Assembly (NCBI GenBank): GCA_016282135.1
Contig: JAEEKA010000085.1
Location: forward strand, 1 to 64,000
Reading direction: 5' to 3'
Length of the DNA: 64,000 bases
Source of the DNA: Oscillospiraceae bacterium
GTDB lineage: Bacteria > Bacillota > Clostridia > Oscillospirales > Oscillospiraceae
In this document: positions 27,074-36,226 of the stretch, in pieces
Layout: every line of letters begins with the position of its first letter
How positions within the stretch are numbered: the stretch's first letter is position 1
Notes under the pieces: model-generated
Told to the model about the DNA's origin: nothing
Seen by the model: only the letters and a program-made list of their open reading frames with translations
The model's database searches: none
Program-made: the position numbers and the translations under genes

Positions 27074-27358
27074 ATGGAAGAACATCACAATCATTACCAC
27101 GACCCGGAGGAGAAGAAACGTCAGCTCAATCGGCTGGCCAAGGCCATCGGCCACCTGAAGCACGTCCAGACCATGATGGAAAACGACGAGGACTGCGCCG
27201 ACGTGCTGACCCAGCTCTCCGCCGTGAACTCCGCGCTGAGGAGCCTCAGCCGGGAAATCGTCAATGAACACATGACCCACTGCATCACCCACGCCATCGC
27301 CGACGGCAATCTGGAAATGGTGGAGGAATTCCAAAAGGCGATGCAGAAGTTTATTTAG
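27074..27358 (+). CDS. CsoR/RcnR-family metal-sensing repressor
   Basis: A 94-residue all-helical repressor of the DUF156 family. Cys41, His66 and Cys70 have the same spacing (25 and 4 residues) as the Cu(I) ligands of CsoR, but the N terminus is His-rich (MEEHHNHYHD) as in nickel/cobalt sensors such as RcnR and InrS. The gene lies just before a nickel/cobalt ECF transporter, which favours Ni or Co. The ATG at 27074 has GGAGG at 27061-27065. Confidence 0.87.
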   Translation: MEEHHNHYHDPEEKKRQLNRLAKAIGHLKHVQTMMENDEDCADVLTQLSAVNSALRSLSREIVNEHMTHCITHAIADGNLEMVEEFQKAMQKFI

Positions 27359-27541
27359 CGCTTTGTGATGCATAAGCGCGGAAATCGCCCATTGGCGCTT
27401 CCCCTTCTCAACGGAGAATGCGCGATTCGATCGACGTTTTCTTTGACTCAACCGATCTGTCTGAGCAGGAAATCACCCAGCGGGAAACGGCTTTGCAGTT
27501 TTCAGCTCTAAACTCATAACTCAACCATCCCCCCCGGGGGC

Positions 27542-27595
27542 TTGCAGGCGTCTGCTTCTGTCGGTATAATAATTCTATCATCCGACACGAGGAGG
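27542..27595 (+). promoter_or_regulatory. Promoter of the nickel/cobalt transporter operon
   Basis: TTGCAG (27542-27547) and TATAAT (27565-27570) with a 17-nt spacer, then GGAGG at 27591-27595. A run of C then G (CCCCCCCGGGGG) lies directly before the -35 box, resembling the G/C-tract sites bound by CsoR/RcnR-type repressors. Confidence 0.75.
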
Positions 27596-27602
27596 CGCTT
27601 GC

Positions 27603-28643
27603 ATGCATATTCCAGAAAACTACCTCTCCCCGGTGAGCTGCGCCGTGATGGGCGCGGCTATGATCCCGGTATGGATTCACGCGGTGAAAAAGACCAATCG
27701 GGAGCTGCCCAAGGAAAAGCTTCCCCTGCTGGGCGCTGGCGCGGCTTTCTCCTTCCTGGCCATGATGTTCAACGTGCCCCTGGTAGGCGGCACCACCGGT
27801 CACGCCGTGGGCGGCACACTGATTGCCCTGCTCTTCGGCCCCAACGCAGCCTGCATTGCCGTCTCCGTGGCACTGTTATTGCAGGCTGTGATCTTCGGAG
27901 ACGGCGGAGTTCTGGCCTTTGGGGCCAACTGCTTCAACATGGCCTTTGTCCTGCCCTTTGTGGGCTACGGGGTCTACAAGCTCATCATGGGGAAGCAGGA
28001 TATGTCTTCCCCGCAAAAGAGCGGCGCAAGGCCCTACGTTGCCGCCTTTATCGGCTCCTACATTGGCCTGAACGTGGCTGCTCTCTGCTGCGCGGTGGAG
28101 TTCGGCATCCAGCCCATGCTGTTCAAAGACGCCGCAGGCAACGCCCTCTACTGCCCCTATGACCTGGGTGTCGCCGTTCCCGCCATGATGATCCCCCATC
28201 TGGCGGTGGCGGGCTTCGTGGAGGCCGTCTTTACGGTGGCTGTCTTCGCCCTGGTGCGGAAAACCGCCCCGGACCTGACCTATGAGCGGATGCTGGCGGG
28301 AGCGCCTGCGTCCGGAAAAAAGAAGCATTACGTTCCTGTCTTTGCCCTGATTGCCGTTCTGATTGCCGCCAGCCCCCTGGGTCTGCTGGCCACCGGCACC
28401 GCCTGGGGCGAATGGGGCGCGGATGAAATCGCGGAGATCGTCACCGACGGAAAGGCTTTGGGCTATACCCCCACAGGTCTGGAGACCGGCTGGTCCATGG
28501 ACGTGCCCATGCCGGACTACACGATGGAGGGCATGAACGAAACTCTGGCCTATATCCTCTCCGCCGTCATCGGCGTTGCACTGCTGATCATCATTTTCAA
28601 GCTGATTTCCATTCCCATGAAGGGCCGGAGGAATCCCTCGTGA
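27603..28643 (+). CDS. Nickel/cobalt ECF transporter substrate component, CbiM/NikM with PDGLE domain
   Basis: A 346-residue membrane protein. Its N terminus MHIPENYLSP has the conserved His2 that binds the metal in CbiM/NikM. About seven helices follow to residue 220, then a linker and a C-terminal CbiN/PDGLE-like module with two helices (AASPLGLLATG and the last 25 residues). This fused form is typical of NikM2/CbiMN. It overlaps the next gene by 4 nt. Nickel is favoured over cobalt by the CsoR/RcnR-like neighbour, but no urease, hydrogenase or cobalamin genes are nearby. Confidence 0.9.
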   Translation: MHIPENYLSPVSCAVMGAAMIPVWIHAVKKTNRELPKEKLPLLGAGAAFSFLAMMFNVPLVGGTTGHAVGGTLIALLFGPNAACIAVSVALLLQAVIFGDGGVLAFGANCFNMAFVLPFVGYGVYKLIMGKQDMSSPQKSGARPYVAAFIGSYIGLNVAALCCAVEFGIQPMLFKDAAGNALYCPYDLGVAVPAMMIPHLAVAGFVEAVFTVAVFALVRKTAPDLTYERMLAGAPASGKKKHYVPVFALIAVLIAASPLGLLATGTAWGEWGADEIAEIVTDGKALGYTPTGLETGWSMDVPMPDYTMEGMNETLAYILSAVIGVALLIIIFKLISIPMKGRRNPS

Positions 28644-29350
28644 TCCCCGGCTGGATGAAGCAAACAGAGCAATACGCGCCGCCAAAGGATGGCGGCGCGT
28701 TTGCCCTGCGCACCCTGCGGGCCCTGGGCGGGATTCTGGCCCGGCTGCGGGTCCAGCGGGGCCGGGACGGGCTCAAGATTCCCCCTGTGTTGAAGCTCCT
28801 GCTGCTGCTTGCCGGGATTGTGACTCTCTCCCTGGCCCGGAAGCCGCTCCTGCTGCTGGGCATCGCCGCCCTGGTGCTGGGCTGGGTCTGTATGCTCCCG
28901 CCCCGGACGGTGCTGAACGTGCTTCGGCCCGCCCTCGGCGCGGCAATTCTTGCCCTGGCGCTGTTTCTGCCCGCCATGCTGCTCCGCCCCGCCGGGGCGG
29001 GCAATAACCTGATCCTGGTGGGAAAGGTCTTTCTCAGCGTCACCATGGTAAGCCTCTTCAACCAGCGGACCCAGTGGAACCGGATTACCGGGGCCCTGCG
29101 GACGCTCCGCGTCCCGGGGGTGTTTGTGTTCCTGCTGGACCTGACGCTGAAATACATCGTGCTGCTGGGCGGTTTGATCGTGGATTTGCTCACCGCCCGA
29201 AGCCTCCGGGCCGTAGGCCGGGACCGGCACAAATACCGTTCCGTGGGGGGCGTGATGGCCCTGACCTTCCTCCGGGCCTCCGAGCTGAGCCGGGAGACCT
29301 GGGAGGCTATGAGCTGCCGGGGCTTCACGGACGACTACAAAGGACTGTAA
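28640..29350 (+). CDS. ECF transporter T component, CbiQ/NikQ
   Basis: A 236-residue membrane protein of the CbiQ/EcfT family that couples the ATPase to the substrate component. It has about five helices and the family's coupling segments with Ala-Arg-Gly-like motifs (LTARSLRAVGRD, then EAMSCRGFTDDY). It overlaps the upstream gene (ATGA) and precedes the ATPase by 3 nt. Confidence 0.88.
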   Translation: MIPGWMKQTEQYAPPKDGGAFALRTLRALGGILARLRVQRGRDGLKIPPVLKLLLLLAGIVTLSLARKPLLLLGIAALVLGWVCMLPPRTVLNVLRPALGAAILALALFLPAMLLRPAGAGNNLILVGKVFLSVTMVSLFNQRTQWNRITGALRTLRVPGVFVFLLDLTLKYIVLLGGLIVDLLTARSLRAVGRDRHKYRSVGGVMALTFLRASELSRETWEAMSCRGFTDDYKGL

Positions 29351-29353
29351 GCT

Positions 29354-30022
29354 ATGAGCCTCATTGAACTGGAACACATCACCTTTGCCTACGGGCCGGA
29401 GGAGCCGCCGGTGCTCCGGGATTTCTCCATGACCGTAGAGGCCGGCGAATGCCTGGTCCTGCGGGGAGACAACGGCGCCGGCAAGACCACCCTCTTCCGG
29501 GTGCTGAACGGGCTCTCCTTCCCCCAGGAGGGGGTCTATCGCTTCGACGGAGCGGAAGTCACCCCCGCCCTGCTGAAAAAACAGCGGCAGGCCAAGCTGT
29601 TTCACATGCGGGTGGGTTATCTCTTTCAAAACCCCGACGTGATGCTCTTCAACGCCTCCGTCCGGGAGGAGATTGCCTTCGGGCCCCGGCAGATGGGTCT
29701 GCCCGAGGAAGACATCACGGCCCGCACGGCGGACTGCATGGCTCTCTTCGGTCTGGAGCCCCTGGCGGACAAGGCCCCCTATCACCTGAGCGGGGGCCAG
29801 AAGAAACAGGTGGCTCTGGCGGCGGTGCTGGCCCTGAACCCGGAGGTACTGATTCTGGACGAGCCCCTGGCCGGACTGGACCGCAGGACCCGGGAGCGGC
29901 TGATCGCTCTGCTGCTGGAGCTGCGGCAAGCGGGAAAGACCCTGCTGATTGCCACCCACGACGACGCCCTCTGCCAGGCGCTGGAGGCCCGGATCGTGCG
30001 GCTGGAGAACAGCGGCGAATAA
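29354..30022 (+). CDS. ECF transporter ATPase, CbiO/NikO
   Basis: A 222-residue ATPase with Walker A RGDNGAGKTTLFR, signature LSGGQKKQVALAAV, Walker B VLILDEPLAGLD and H-loop ATHDD. It completes the M-Q-O set for nickel or cobalt uptake. The strong hairpin at 30031-30069 follows. Confidence 0.92.
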   Translation: MSLIELEHITFAYGPEEPPVLRDFSMTVEAGECLVLRGDNGAGKTTLFRVLNGLSFPQEGVYRFDGAEVTPALLKKQRQAKLFHMRVGYLFQNPDVMLFNASVREEIAFGPRQMGLPEEDITARTADCMALFGLEPLADKAPYHLSGGQKKQVALAAVLALNPEVLILDEPLAGLDRRTRERLIALLLELRQAGKTLLIATHDDALCQALEARIVRLENSGE

Positions 30023-30030
30023 CACAAAGG

Positions 30031-30075
30031 CGCAGCAGCCCGCCGCGAGACTCGCGGCGGGCTGCTGCGTGTTTC
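30031..30075 (+). terminator. Terminator of the nickel/cobalt operon
   Basis: A very stable stem (30031-30049 with 30051-30069, CGCAGCAGCCCGCCGCGAG and its complement) followed by TGTTT. Confidence 0.75.
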
Positions 30076-30083
30076 CGGGCGGG

Positions 30084-30320
30084 TCAGGCTGTCAACGCAA
30101 CCCAGCTGCCCCGACTGTTCTTGATGTAGAAGCCGTCGTTCTCCATGCAGTACAGCATACTGCCGGGATCAAAGGATTCCAGCCGGGGCAGAGCAAAGTC
30201 GGATTCGTTTTCGATGATCCCCTCATAGATGCCCAGGATCCCGGCCTCGGGGTTCTCACCTTCCCGCTTGTGGTAGTTGATCCGCCCCGTTCCCTTCAGT
30301 TCCGCTCTGAGCAGAGCCAT
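30084..30320 (-). CDS. Small protein of unknown function
   Basis: A 78-residue soluble protein, not recognised. It contains GTGRINYHKREGENPEAGILG and ends in KNSRGSWVALTA; it is not cysteine-rich and has no membrane helix. The ATG at 30320 has AGGAGG 7 nt upstream. It has its own promoter and an unusually long, structured 5' leader (30368-30410), which supports it as a real and regulated gene. Confidence 0.6.
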   Translation of the reverse strand: MALLRAELKGTGRINYHKREGENPEAGILGIYEGIIENESDFALPRLESFDPGSMLYCMENDGFYIKNSRGSWVALTA

Positions 30321-30367
30321 TCTGATTCCTCCTTTCATTTTGTCCGTCTTTGACTGTTTTTGCCGTC

Positions 30368-30410
30368 GGGCGGCTTTTCGTCGCTCCGAAAAGCTCCTTT
30401 AAAGCCACCC
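30368..30410 (-). promoter_or_regulatory. Structured 5' leader with alternative stems
   Basis: In the leader of the small protein, 30368-30377 pairs with 30401-30410 (GGGTGGCTTT with AAAGCCGCCC on the minus strand). A second hairpin, CTTTTCG/CGAAAAG at 30374-30380 and 30387-30393, shares bases with the first, so the two cannot form fully at once. No known riboswitch class is recognised. Confidence 0.4.
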
Positions 30411-30476
30411 CACCGCTTCAAAGGTCTTTTCAAGATACTTCATGGTGAAAAAAAGAAGCCATCCCTCAGCACCTAT

Positions 30477-30505
30477 ATTATACCACAAATTCGCCGGAAA
30501 AGCAA
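30477..30505 (-). promoter_or_regulatory. Promoter of the small-protein gene
   Basis: On the minus strand TTGCTT (30500-30505) and TATAAT (30477-30482), 17 nt apart. The implied leader is about 150 nt. Confidence 0.65.
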
Positions 30506-30605
30506 GAACAAATGTTCGAATTTTCTGCGGTTTTTTGTTGGAATTTGCCGGGATTTTTCCCTTTCCGCGTCCCATTTTTGTATGAAAAATAGGGCCGCTT
30601 TGGGC

Positions 30606-30696
30606 TTGACATCTGGGGGATTGCGTTGTATATTGTCAGCGTTGAACAAAGACGTTCGTTTGCGGACCAGTGCCCCCAAATGGACGTCTTTTCTGT
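30606..30696 (+). promoter_or_regulatory. Promoter and leader hairpin of the purine operon
   Basis: TTGACA (30606-30611) and TATATT (30629-30634), 17 nt apart. In the leader AAAGACGT (30648-30655) can pair with ACGTCTTT (30684-30691), followed by TCTGTTTTT, an attenuator-like arrangement. No purine riboswitch core was found. Confidence 0.6.
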
Positions 30697-30772
30697 TTTT
30701 CGGGAGAAGAACAGAGCCGTGTTCTTACGGGAAAATTCATCATCTGAGGAATCATCACGGAGGAAAAAAGCT

Positions 30773-31489
30773 ATGCAGAAACTGGAACAGCTCTACGAAG
30801 GAAAGGCAAAGCGCGTCTACGCCACCGATGACCCTGAACTGCTGATCGTCGATTACAAAGACGACGCCACCGCCTTTAACGGCGTCAAAAAGGGCTCCAT
30901 CGCCGGGAAAGGCATCATCAACAACCAAATGAGCAACCGCCTGATGCAGCGGTTGGAGCGAGAAGGCATTCCCACCCATTTTGTCCAGGAGCTCTCAGAG
31001 CGGGAAACCCTGGTCAAGCGGGTGCAGATCGTCCCCCTGGAGGTGATTGTACGCAATCTGGCGGCAGGCTCCTTCTCCAAGCGCTACGGCGTCCCGGAGG
31101 GGCAGCCCTTCGACCGCCCCACCATTGAGTTTTCCTACAAGAACGACGAGCTTGGCGATCCTCTGATTAATACCTCCCATCTGCTGGCCATCCACCTGGC
31201 CACGGAGGAAGAAGTGGAAACCATCAAGCGCTATGCCTTCCGCGTCAACGAAGTGCTCCGGGCCTTCTGGGCCCAATGCGGCGTGACCCTGGTGGACTTC
31301 AAGCTGGAGTTCGGGCGGCTGGCCGACGGCACCATTATTCTGGCCGACGAGATCAGCCCGGACACCTGCCGTCTCTGGGACAGCGCCACCGGGAAAAAGC
31401 TGGACAAGGACCGCTTCCGCCGGGATCTGGGCGGCGTGGAAGACGCCTATACGGAGGTCATGCGCCGTCTTTGCGAACATGACGCGTAA
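30773..31489 (+). CDS. purC: SAICAR synthetase
   Basis: A 238-residue phosphoribosylaminoimidazole-succinocarboxamide synthase, which joins CAIR to aspartate in purine synthesis. Recognisable segments are [10 protein letters not shown] at the N terminus, [15 protein letters not shown] and [14 protein letters not shown]. The ATG at 30773 has GGAGG upstream; the longer in-frame start at 30626 would begin inside the promoter. It overlaps purF by 11 nt. Confidence 0.96.
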   Translation: MQKLEQLYEGKAKRVYATDDPELLIVDYKDDATAFNGVKKGSIAGKGIINNQMSNRLMQRLEREGIPTHFVQELSERETLVKRVQIVPLEVIVRNLAAGSFSKRYGVPEGQPFDRPTIEFSYKNDELGDPLINTSHLLAIHLATEEEVETIKRYAFRVNEVLRAFWAQCGVTLVDFKLEFGRLADGTIILADEISPDTCRLWDSATGKKLDKDRFRRDLGGVEDAYTEVMRRLCEHDA

Positions 31490-32930
31490 TCCGGTTTCCG
31501 CCCGCCACCTTGGCGAAGAGTGCGGCGTATTCGGAATCTACGCTCCAAAGCCCTTCGAGCTTGCGCCCCTGGTCTATTTTGGGCTTCACGCCCTGCAGCA
31601 CCGGGGCCAGGAGGGCGCCGGTATTGCCCTGAACTGCGACGGCGTTTTCTCCGCGCACCGGGATATCGGTCTGGTCAGCGAGGTATTCAGTCCGGAACGG
31701 ATCCGAGCCTTCGGCGAGGGCAACATCGCGGTGGGCCACGTCCGCTACGCTACCACCGGCGCAGACAACGTCCGGAACGTTCAGCCCCTGGTCATCAACC
31801 ACCATAAGGGCAGCATGGCTCTGGCCCACAACGGAAATCTGACCAACTCCTTCGAGCTTCGCAGCAAGCTGGAGCAGCAGGGCTGCATTTTCCACACCAC
31901 CACGGACTCCGAGGTGATCGCCTACGTCATCGTGGGCGAGCGCCTGCGCTGCGGCAGCATTGAGGCCGCGGTACTGGCCGCCATGGACAGCCTGCAGGGC
32001 GCCTACTCTCTGGTCATCTCCTCCCCCACGAAGCTGATCGCCGCCCGGGATCCCTACGGCTTCCGCCCGCTCTGTCTGGGCAGGCGGCCCGACGGCTCCC
32101 TGGTCTTTGCCTCGGAAAGCTGCGCCCTGGACGCGGTGGGTGCGGAGCTCCTGCGGGACGTAGAGCCCGGGGAGGTCATCACCGTGGACGCCGGCGGAAT
32201 GCACTCGGATCGCAGCCACTGCGGCACAAAGGGGCGGCGCATGTGCGTCTTTGAATACATCTATTTTGCCCGGCCGGATTCCCTGCTGGACGGCAGCAGC
32301 GTCTGCCTGGCCCGGCAGCAGGCCGGCGCCTTCCTGGCCCAGGAGCATCCCGTGGAGGCAGACGTGGTCATCGGCGTGCCGGATTCGGGTCTGGACGCCG
32401 CGGTAGGCTATGCGAAGGAGTCCGGCATTCCCTATGCCATCGGGCTCACCAAGAACAAATACGTGGGACGCACCTTCATCGCCCCCACCCAGGCGGAACG
32501 GGAAATGGGCGTCAGTCTGAAGCTGAATCCCATCAAGAGCGTCATCAACGGCAAGCGGATCGTGCTGATCGACGATTCCATCGTCCGGGGCACCACCTGT
32601 CGGCGCACCATTGAAATGCTGCGCCGGGCCGGAGCAAAGGAGATCCACATGCGGATCAGCGCTCCGCCCTTCGTAGCCCCCTGCTACTACGGCACCGACA
32701 TTGACAACGCCGACGCGCTGATTGCCAACCACCATACCGTGCCGGAAATCGCCCGGATCATCGGCGTGGACTCCTTGGGCTACCTGAGCCTGGAGCACGT
32801 CCGGCTGCTGACCGGAGGAGACGAGGGCTTCTGCACCGCCTGCTTCGGCGGCGGCTACCCCACCGAGGTCCCCAAGAACACCAGCAAGTCCCGCTTTGAG
32901 AAGAAGATCCACAAATCGGAGAACCCTTGA
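31479..32930 (+). CDS. purF: Amidophosphoribosyltransferase
   Basis: A 483-residue PurF, catalysing the first committed purine step. A 14-residue propeptide precedes the predicted catalytic Cys15 ([10 protein letters not shown]), as in the Bacillus-type enzyme. The glutaminase motif [10 protein letters not shown] and the PRPP loop [13 protein letters not shown] are present. Further cysteines, including the pair in [12 protein letters not shown] near the C terminus, fit the oxygen-sensitive 4Fe-4S form. Second gene of the operon. Confidence 0.96.
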   Translation: MTRNPVSARHLGEECGVFGIYAPKPFELAPLVYFGLHALQHRGQEGAGIALNCDGVFSAHRDIGLVSEVFSPERIRAFGEGNIAVGHVRYATTGADNVRNVQPLVINHHKGSMALAHNGNLTNSFELRSKLEQQGCIFHTTTDSEVIAYVIVGERLRCGSIEAAVLAAMDSLQGAYSLVISSPTKLIAARDPYGFRPLCLGRRPDGSLVFASESCALDAVGAELLRDVEPGEVITVDAGGMHSDRSHCGTKGRRMCVFEYIYFARPDSLLDGSSVCLARQQAGAFLAQEHPVEADVVIGVPDSGLDAAVGYAKESGIPYAIGLTKNKYVGRTFIAPTQAEREMGVSLKLNPIKSVINGKRIVLIDDSIVRGTTCRRTIEMLRRAGAKEIHMRISAPPFVAPCYYGTDIDNADALIANHHTVPEIARIIGVDSLGYLSLEHVRLLTGGDEGFCTACFGGGYPTEVPKNTSKSRFEKKIHKSENP

Positions 32931-32954
32931 TTTCTCCCGCCCGGAGGTATTGCT

Positions 32955-34370
32955 ATGTACGAAAAATATGAATCTCCCCTCTCCTCCCGCTACGCGTCCG
33001 AGGAGATGCTGAAGCTCTTCTCCCACCGCACCCGGATCGAAACCTGGCGCAAGCTCTGGACGGAGCTGGCCCGGGCAGAGCATGACCTGGGACTTCCCAT
33101 CACCGCCGAGCAGGTGGCCGCCCTGGAAGCAAAGATTCAGGATATTGACTTTGACCTGGCCGCAAAGCGGGAAAAGGAAGTCCGGCACGACGTGATGGCC
33201 CACGTTTACGCCTACGGCGCGGCCGCCCCCGAGGCGGCGGGGATCATTCACCTGGGCGCCACCAGCTGCTACGTCACCGACAACGCCGATCTGATTCTCT
33301 ACCGCAAGGCGCTGGAGCTCATCCGCGGCGCGCTGCTCCAGACGGCGGCCAACCTGGCTGCCTTTGCTGAGACTCACCGGGCGACGCCCACCCTGGGCTA
33401 CACCCACTATCAGCCCGCCCAGCCCGTGACCGTGGGCAAGCGGGCCACCCTCTGGATGCAGGACCTTCTCTCCGACGTAGAGGAGTTGGACCAGGTTCTG
33501 GGCTGCATCCGTTTCCTGGGCTGCCGGGGCGCCACCGGCACCGAGGCCAGCCTGCTTGACCTCTTTGAGGGGAACGGCGAACAGGTGGACGAGCTGAACC
33601 GCCGCCTGGCCGCCGCCTTCGGCTTTGACGCCTGCTTTGCCGTCTGCGGGCAGACCTACCCCCGGAAGCTGGACAGCCGGATTCTCAACGTCCTTTCCTC
33701 CGTGGCGCAGAGCTGCTGCCGGATGGCAACGGACATCCGGCTTTTGCAGCATGACCGCCAGCTGGAAGAGCCCTTTGAGAGCAGTCAGATCGGCTCCTCC
33801 GCCATGCCCTACAAGCGAAACCCCATGCGCTGCGAGCGCATTTGCTCTCTGAGCCGCTATCTGATCGCGGATGCCGCCAACGCCTCGGCAGTGGCCTCTA
33901 CCCAGTGGCTGGAGCGCACTCTGGACGACTCGGCAGACCGCCGGATCTCCATGCCGGAGGGCTTCCTCTGCGCCGACGCCATTCTTCGGCTGGCCCAGAA
34001 CATCACCGCGGGACTGCGGGTCAATGAAAAGATCGTGGAAAAAACGCTGATGGAATATCTGCCCTTCCTGGCCACGGAAAACCTGATGATGGAGGCCGTC
34101 CGACGGGGCGGCAACCGGCAGGAGCTTCACGAGATCATCCGCCGCTGCTCCATGGAAGCCACCCAGCGGATGAAAAACGGCGAGGACTGCGACCTGATTG
34201 CCCGGCTGGCCGGCGTCAGCGAATTCGGCATGACGGAGGCGGAGCTGCGGGCCCTCCTGAAGCCCCAGGACTACATTGGACGCTGCGGGGAGCAGGTGGA
34301 CGCATTTCTGGCCAAGTACCGGGCCAAATACGGCGCCGCTCAGGCGCAGAGCCGGGAGATCAACGTATGA
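32955..34370 (+). CDS. purB: Adenylosuccinate lyase
   Basis: A 471-residue lyase of the fumarase superfamily that cleaves SAICAR and adenylosuccinate, releasing fumarate both times. The signature loop SSAMPYKRNPMRCERI and the HLGATSCYVTDNAD region are intact. GGAGG precedes the ATG. It overlaps the fumarase gene by 4 nt (ATGA), a striking coupling to the enzyme that consumes its by-product. Confidence 0.95.
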   Translation: MYEKYESPLSSRYASEEMLKLFSHRTRIETWRKLWTELARAEHDLGLPITAEQVAALEAKIQDIDFDLAAKREKEVRHDVMAHVYAYGAAAPEAAGIIHLGATSCYVTDNADLILYRKALELIRGALLQTAANLAAFAETHRATPTLGYTHYQPAQPVTVGKRATLWMQDLLSDVEELDQVLGCIRFLGCRGATGTEASLLDLFEGNGEQVDELNRRLAAAFGFDACFAVCGQTYPRKLDSRILNVLSSVAQSCCRMATDIRLLQHDRQLEEPFESSQIGSSAMPYKRNPMRCERICSLSRYLIADAANASAVASTQWLERTLDDSADRRISMPEGFLCADAILRLAQNITAGLRVNEKIVEKTLMEYLPFLATENLMMEAVRRGGNRQELHEIIRRCSMEATQRMKNGEDCDLIARLAGVSEFGMTEAELRALLKPQDYIGRCGEQVDAFLAKYRAKYGAAQAQSREINV

Positions 34371-35746
34371 GTGAATTTCGGACCGAACACGACAGCATGG
34401 GGACCGTGGAGGTCCCCGCGGATCGGCTGTGGGGAGCTCAGACGGAGCGTTCCCGCCGCAACTTCCCCATCGGCGCAGGAAAGGAAACCATGCCCGCCGA
34501 GATGATCCACGCCTTCGGCCTGGTGAAAAAGGCTGCGGCCCTGGCCAACCGGGAGCTGCTGCCGGAGAAAATGACGGAGGAGAAATGCGCCTGGCTCTGT
34601 GCCGCCGCGGAGGAGGTCATCTCCGGAGCTCTCTTGGATCACTTCCCCCTGGTAGTCTGGCAGACCGGCTCCGGCACCCAGACCAACATGAACGCCAACG
34701 AGGTCATTGCCAACCGGGGCAATCAGCTGGCCGGAAAGCCGCTGCTGCACCCCAACGACGACGTGAACCGCTCTCAGTCCTCCAACGACACCTTCCCCAC
34801 CGCTATGCACGTGGCGGCGGTGCTGGCTCTGGAGGAGCGTCTGCTTCCCGCCCTGGAGGCAATGATCGAGGAGCTCCGGCGCCTGGAAAAGGAAAACGAA
34901 GACGTCGTTAAGTGCGGACGAACTCACCTGCAGGACGCGGTCCCCATTCGCTTTTCCCAGGAGATTTCCGGCTGGCGCGCCGGCTTCGAGCAGGACCGCC
35001 GGATGCTGCTGGCCGCCCTGCCTCCCCTGCGGGAGCTGGCCCTGGGAGGTACCGCGGTGGGCACCGGGCTCAACGCCCCGGCGGGCTTCGACGTTCTGGC
35101 CGCCGAGAAGCTCAGCGCGCTGACGGGTCGGGAATTCCGGACGGCGGAAAACAAATTCCACGCCCTCACCAGTCTGGACGAGATGGCCTTTGCCCACGGG
35201 GCCCTCAAGGCCCTGGCAGCGGATCTGATGAAAATGGCAAACGACGTACGGATGCTGGCCTCCGGCCCCCGCTGCGGTCTGGGGGAAATCACCATCCCCG
35301 CCAATGAACCCGGCTCCTCCATTATGCCGGGGAAGGTCAACCCCACCCAGTGCGAACAGGCCACCATGGTAGCCGTGCAGGTGATGGCAAACGATACCGC
35401 CATCGGCCTGGCGGCCTCCCAGGGCAACTTCCAGCTGAACGTTTTTCTGCCGGTGTGCGCGGACAATTTCCTCCGCTCAGCCCGACTGCTGACGGATTCT
35501 CTCTACGCCTTCCTGGAAAACTGCGTCCGGGGCATCCAAGCCAACCGGGCGCGGATGGAGGAAAACCTTCGCCGCTCCCTGATGCTGGTGACCGCCCTCA
35601 ACCCTCACATCGGCTATGAGAACGCCGCCCGGGTAGCCCAGCTGGCCCACCGGGAAAACCTCACCCTGCGGGAAGCCTGCCTGCGGCTGGGCTTCCTGAC
35701 GGCGGAACAGTTTGACGCCGTCTTCCACCCGGAAGAAATGGTTTGA
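34367..35746 (+). CDS. fumC: Class II fumarase
   Basis: A 459-residue class II fumarate hydratase. The substrate-site segments GSGTQTNMNANEV and SSNDTFPTAMH and the superfamily signature GSSIMPGKVNPTQCEQ are present. An aspartase is less likely because the fumarase-type spacing and the RTHLQDA region are kept, but close homology makes this not absolute. As the last gene of purC-purF-purB-fumC it would turn the fumarate released by PurB into malate. Confidence 0.9.
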   Translation: MSEFRTEHDSMGTVEVPADRLWGAQTERSRRNFPIGAGKETMPAEMIHAFGLVKKAAALANRELLPEKMTEEKCAWLCAAAEEVISGALLDHFPLVVWQTGSGTQTNMNANEVIANRGNQLAGKPLLHPNDDVNRSQSSNDTFPTAMHVAAVLALEERLLPALEAMIEELRRLEKENEDVVKCGRTHLQDAVPIRFSQEISGWRAGFEQDRRMLLAALPPLRELALGGTAVGTGLNAPAGFDVLAAEKLSALTGREFRTAENKFHALTSLDEMAFAHGALKALAADLMKMANDVRMLASGPRCGLGEITIPANEPGSSIMPGKVNPTQCEQATMVAVQVMANDTAIGLAASQGNFQLNVFLPVCADNFLRSARLLTDSLYAFLENCVRGIQANRARMEENLRRSLMLVTALNPHIGYENAARVAQLAHRENLTLREACLRLGFLTAEQFDAVFHPEEMV

Positions 35747-35762
35747 TTGTATTTTTGTTTCT

Positions 35763-35795
35763 GACCGGCGGTCTGAATCGGGCCGCCGGTCTTTG
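35763..35795 (+). terminator. Terminator of the purine operon
   Basis: GACCGGCGG and CCGCCGGTC (35763-35771, 35783-35791) form a perfect stem followed by TTTGTT. Confidence 0.75.
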
Positions 35796-35813
35796 TTCGT
35801 TCATAAAAAATCC

Positions 35814-35866
35814 TTGACATTTTCAGACTATCATGGTAGTATGGACTATAGAAATAGTATGGAGGG
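35814..35866 (+). promoter_or_regulatory. BlaI-type promoter with two tandem operators
   Basis: TTGACA (35814-35819) and TAGTAT (35837-35842), 17 nt apart. Two dyads follow the BlaI/MecI pattern: ACTAT-CATG-GTAGT (35827-35840) and the perfect ACTAT-AGAA-ATAGT (35845-35858). Their centres are 18 bp apart. They cover the -10 box and the transcription start. Confidence 0.8.
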
Positions 35867-35871
35867 ATACC

Positions 35872-36222
35872 ATGAAAGTTTTTGACAGTGAATTGAAGAT
35901 CATGGAGCTGATCTGGCAGCACGAGCCGGTCAGCGCGAAAGAACTGAGCCTGCTGGCGCGGCAGGAGATTGGCTGGAACAAGAACACCACCTACACGGTG
36001 ATCAAAAAGCTGATCGACAAGGCCTGCGTGCGGCGGGATGAGCCGGGCTTTGTGTGCTCCTCTCTGGTCACAAAGAGCGAGATTCAAAAAAGCGAGGCCA
36101 AGGGGCTGCTGGACCGGTTCTTCTCCGGTTCCAAAAAGGCGCTGTTTTCGGCGCTTTTGGAGGACGAGGACCTTTCCGACGCCGAGCTTGCCGAGCTGCG
36201 GGCCATGATCGACCGTCGGTGA
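35872..36222 (+). CDS. BlaI/MecI-family repressor
   Basis: A 116-residue winged-helix repressor (SELKIMELIWQHEPVSAKEL, then NKNTTYTVIKKLIDKACVRR) with a C-terminal dimerisation tail containing the protease-target region. Such repressors are cut when a membrane M56 protease is activated. The ATG at 35872 has GGAGGG upstream. The M56 gene starts 4 nt after its stop. Two matching operators in its own promoter indicate autoregulation. Confidence 0.92.
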   Translation: MKVFDSELKIMELIWQHEPVSAKELSLLARQEIGWNKNTTYTVIKKLIDKACVRRDEPGFVCSSLVTKSEIQKSEAKGLLDRFFSGSKKALFSALLEDEDLSDAELAELRAMIDRR

Positions 36223-36226
36223 GCCT

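Noticed and set aside
30635-30772. Purine riboswitch before purC
   Set aside because: The three-way junction core and loop sequences are absent; only a simple attenuator-like stem is visible.
31458-34130. 890-codon minus-strand ORF
   Set aside because: It is an antisense shadow of purF and purB, which are unmistakable on the plus strand.
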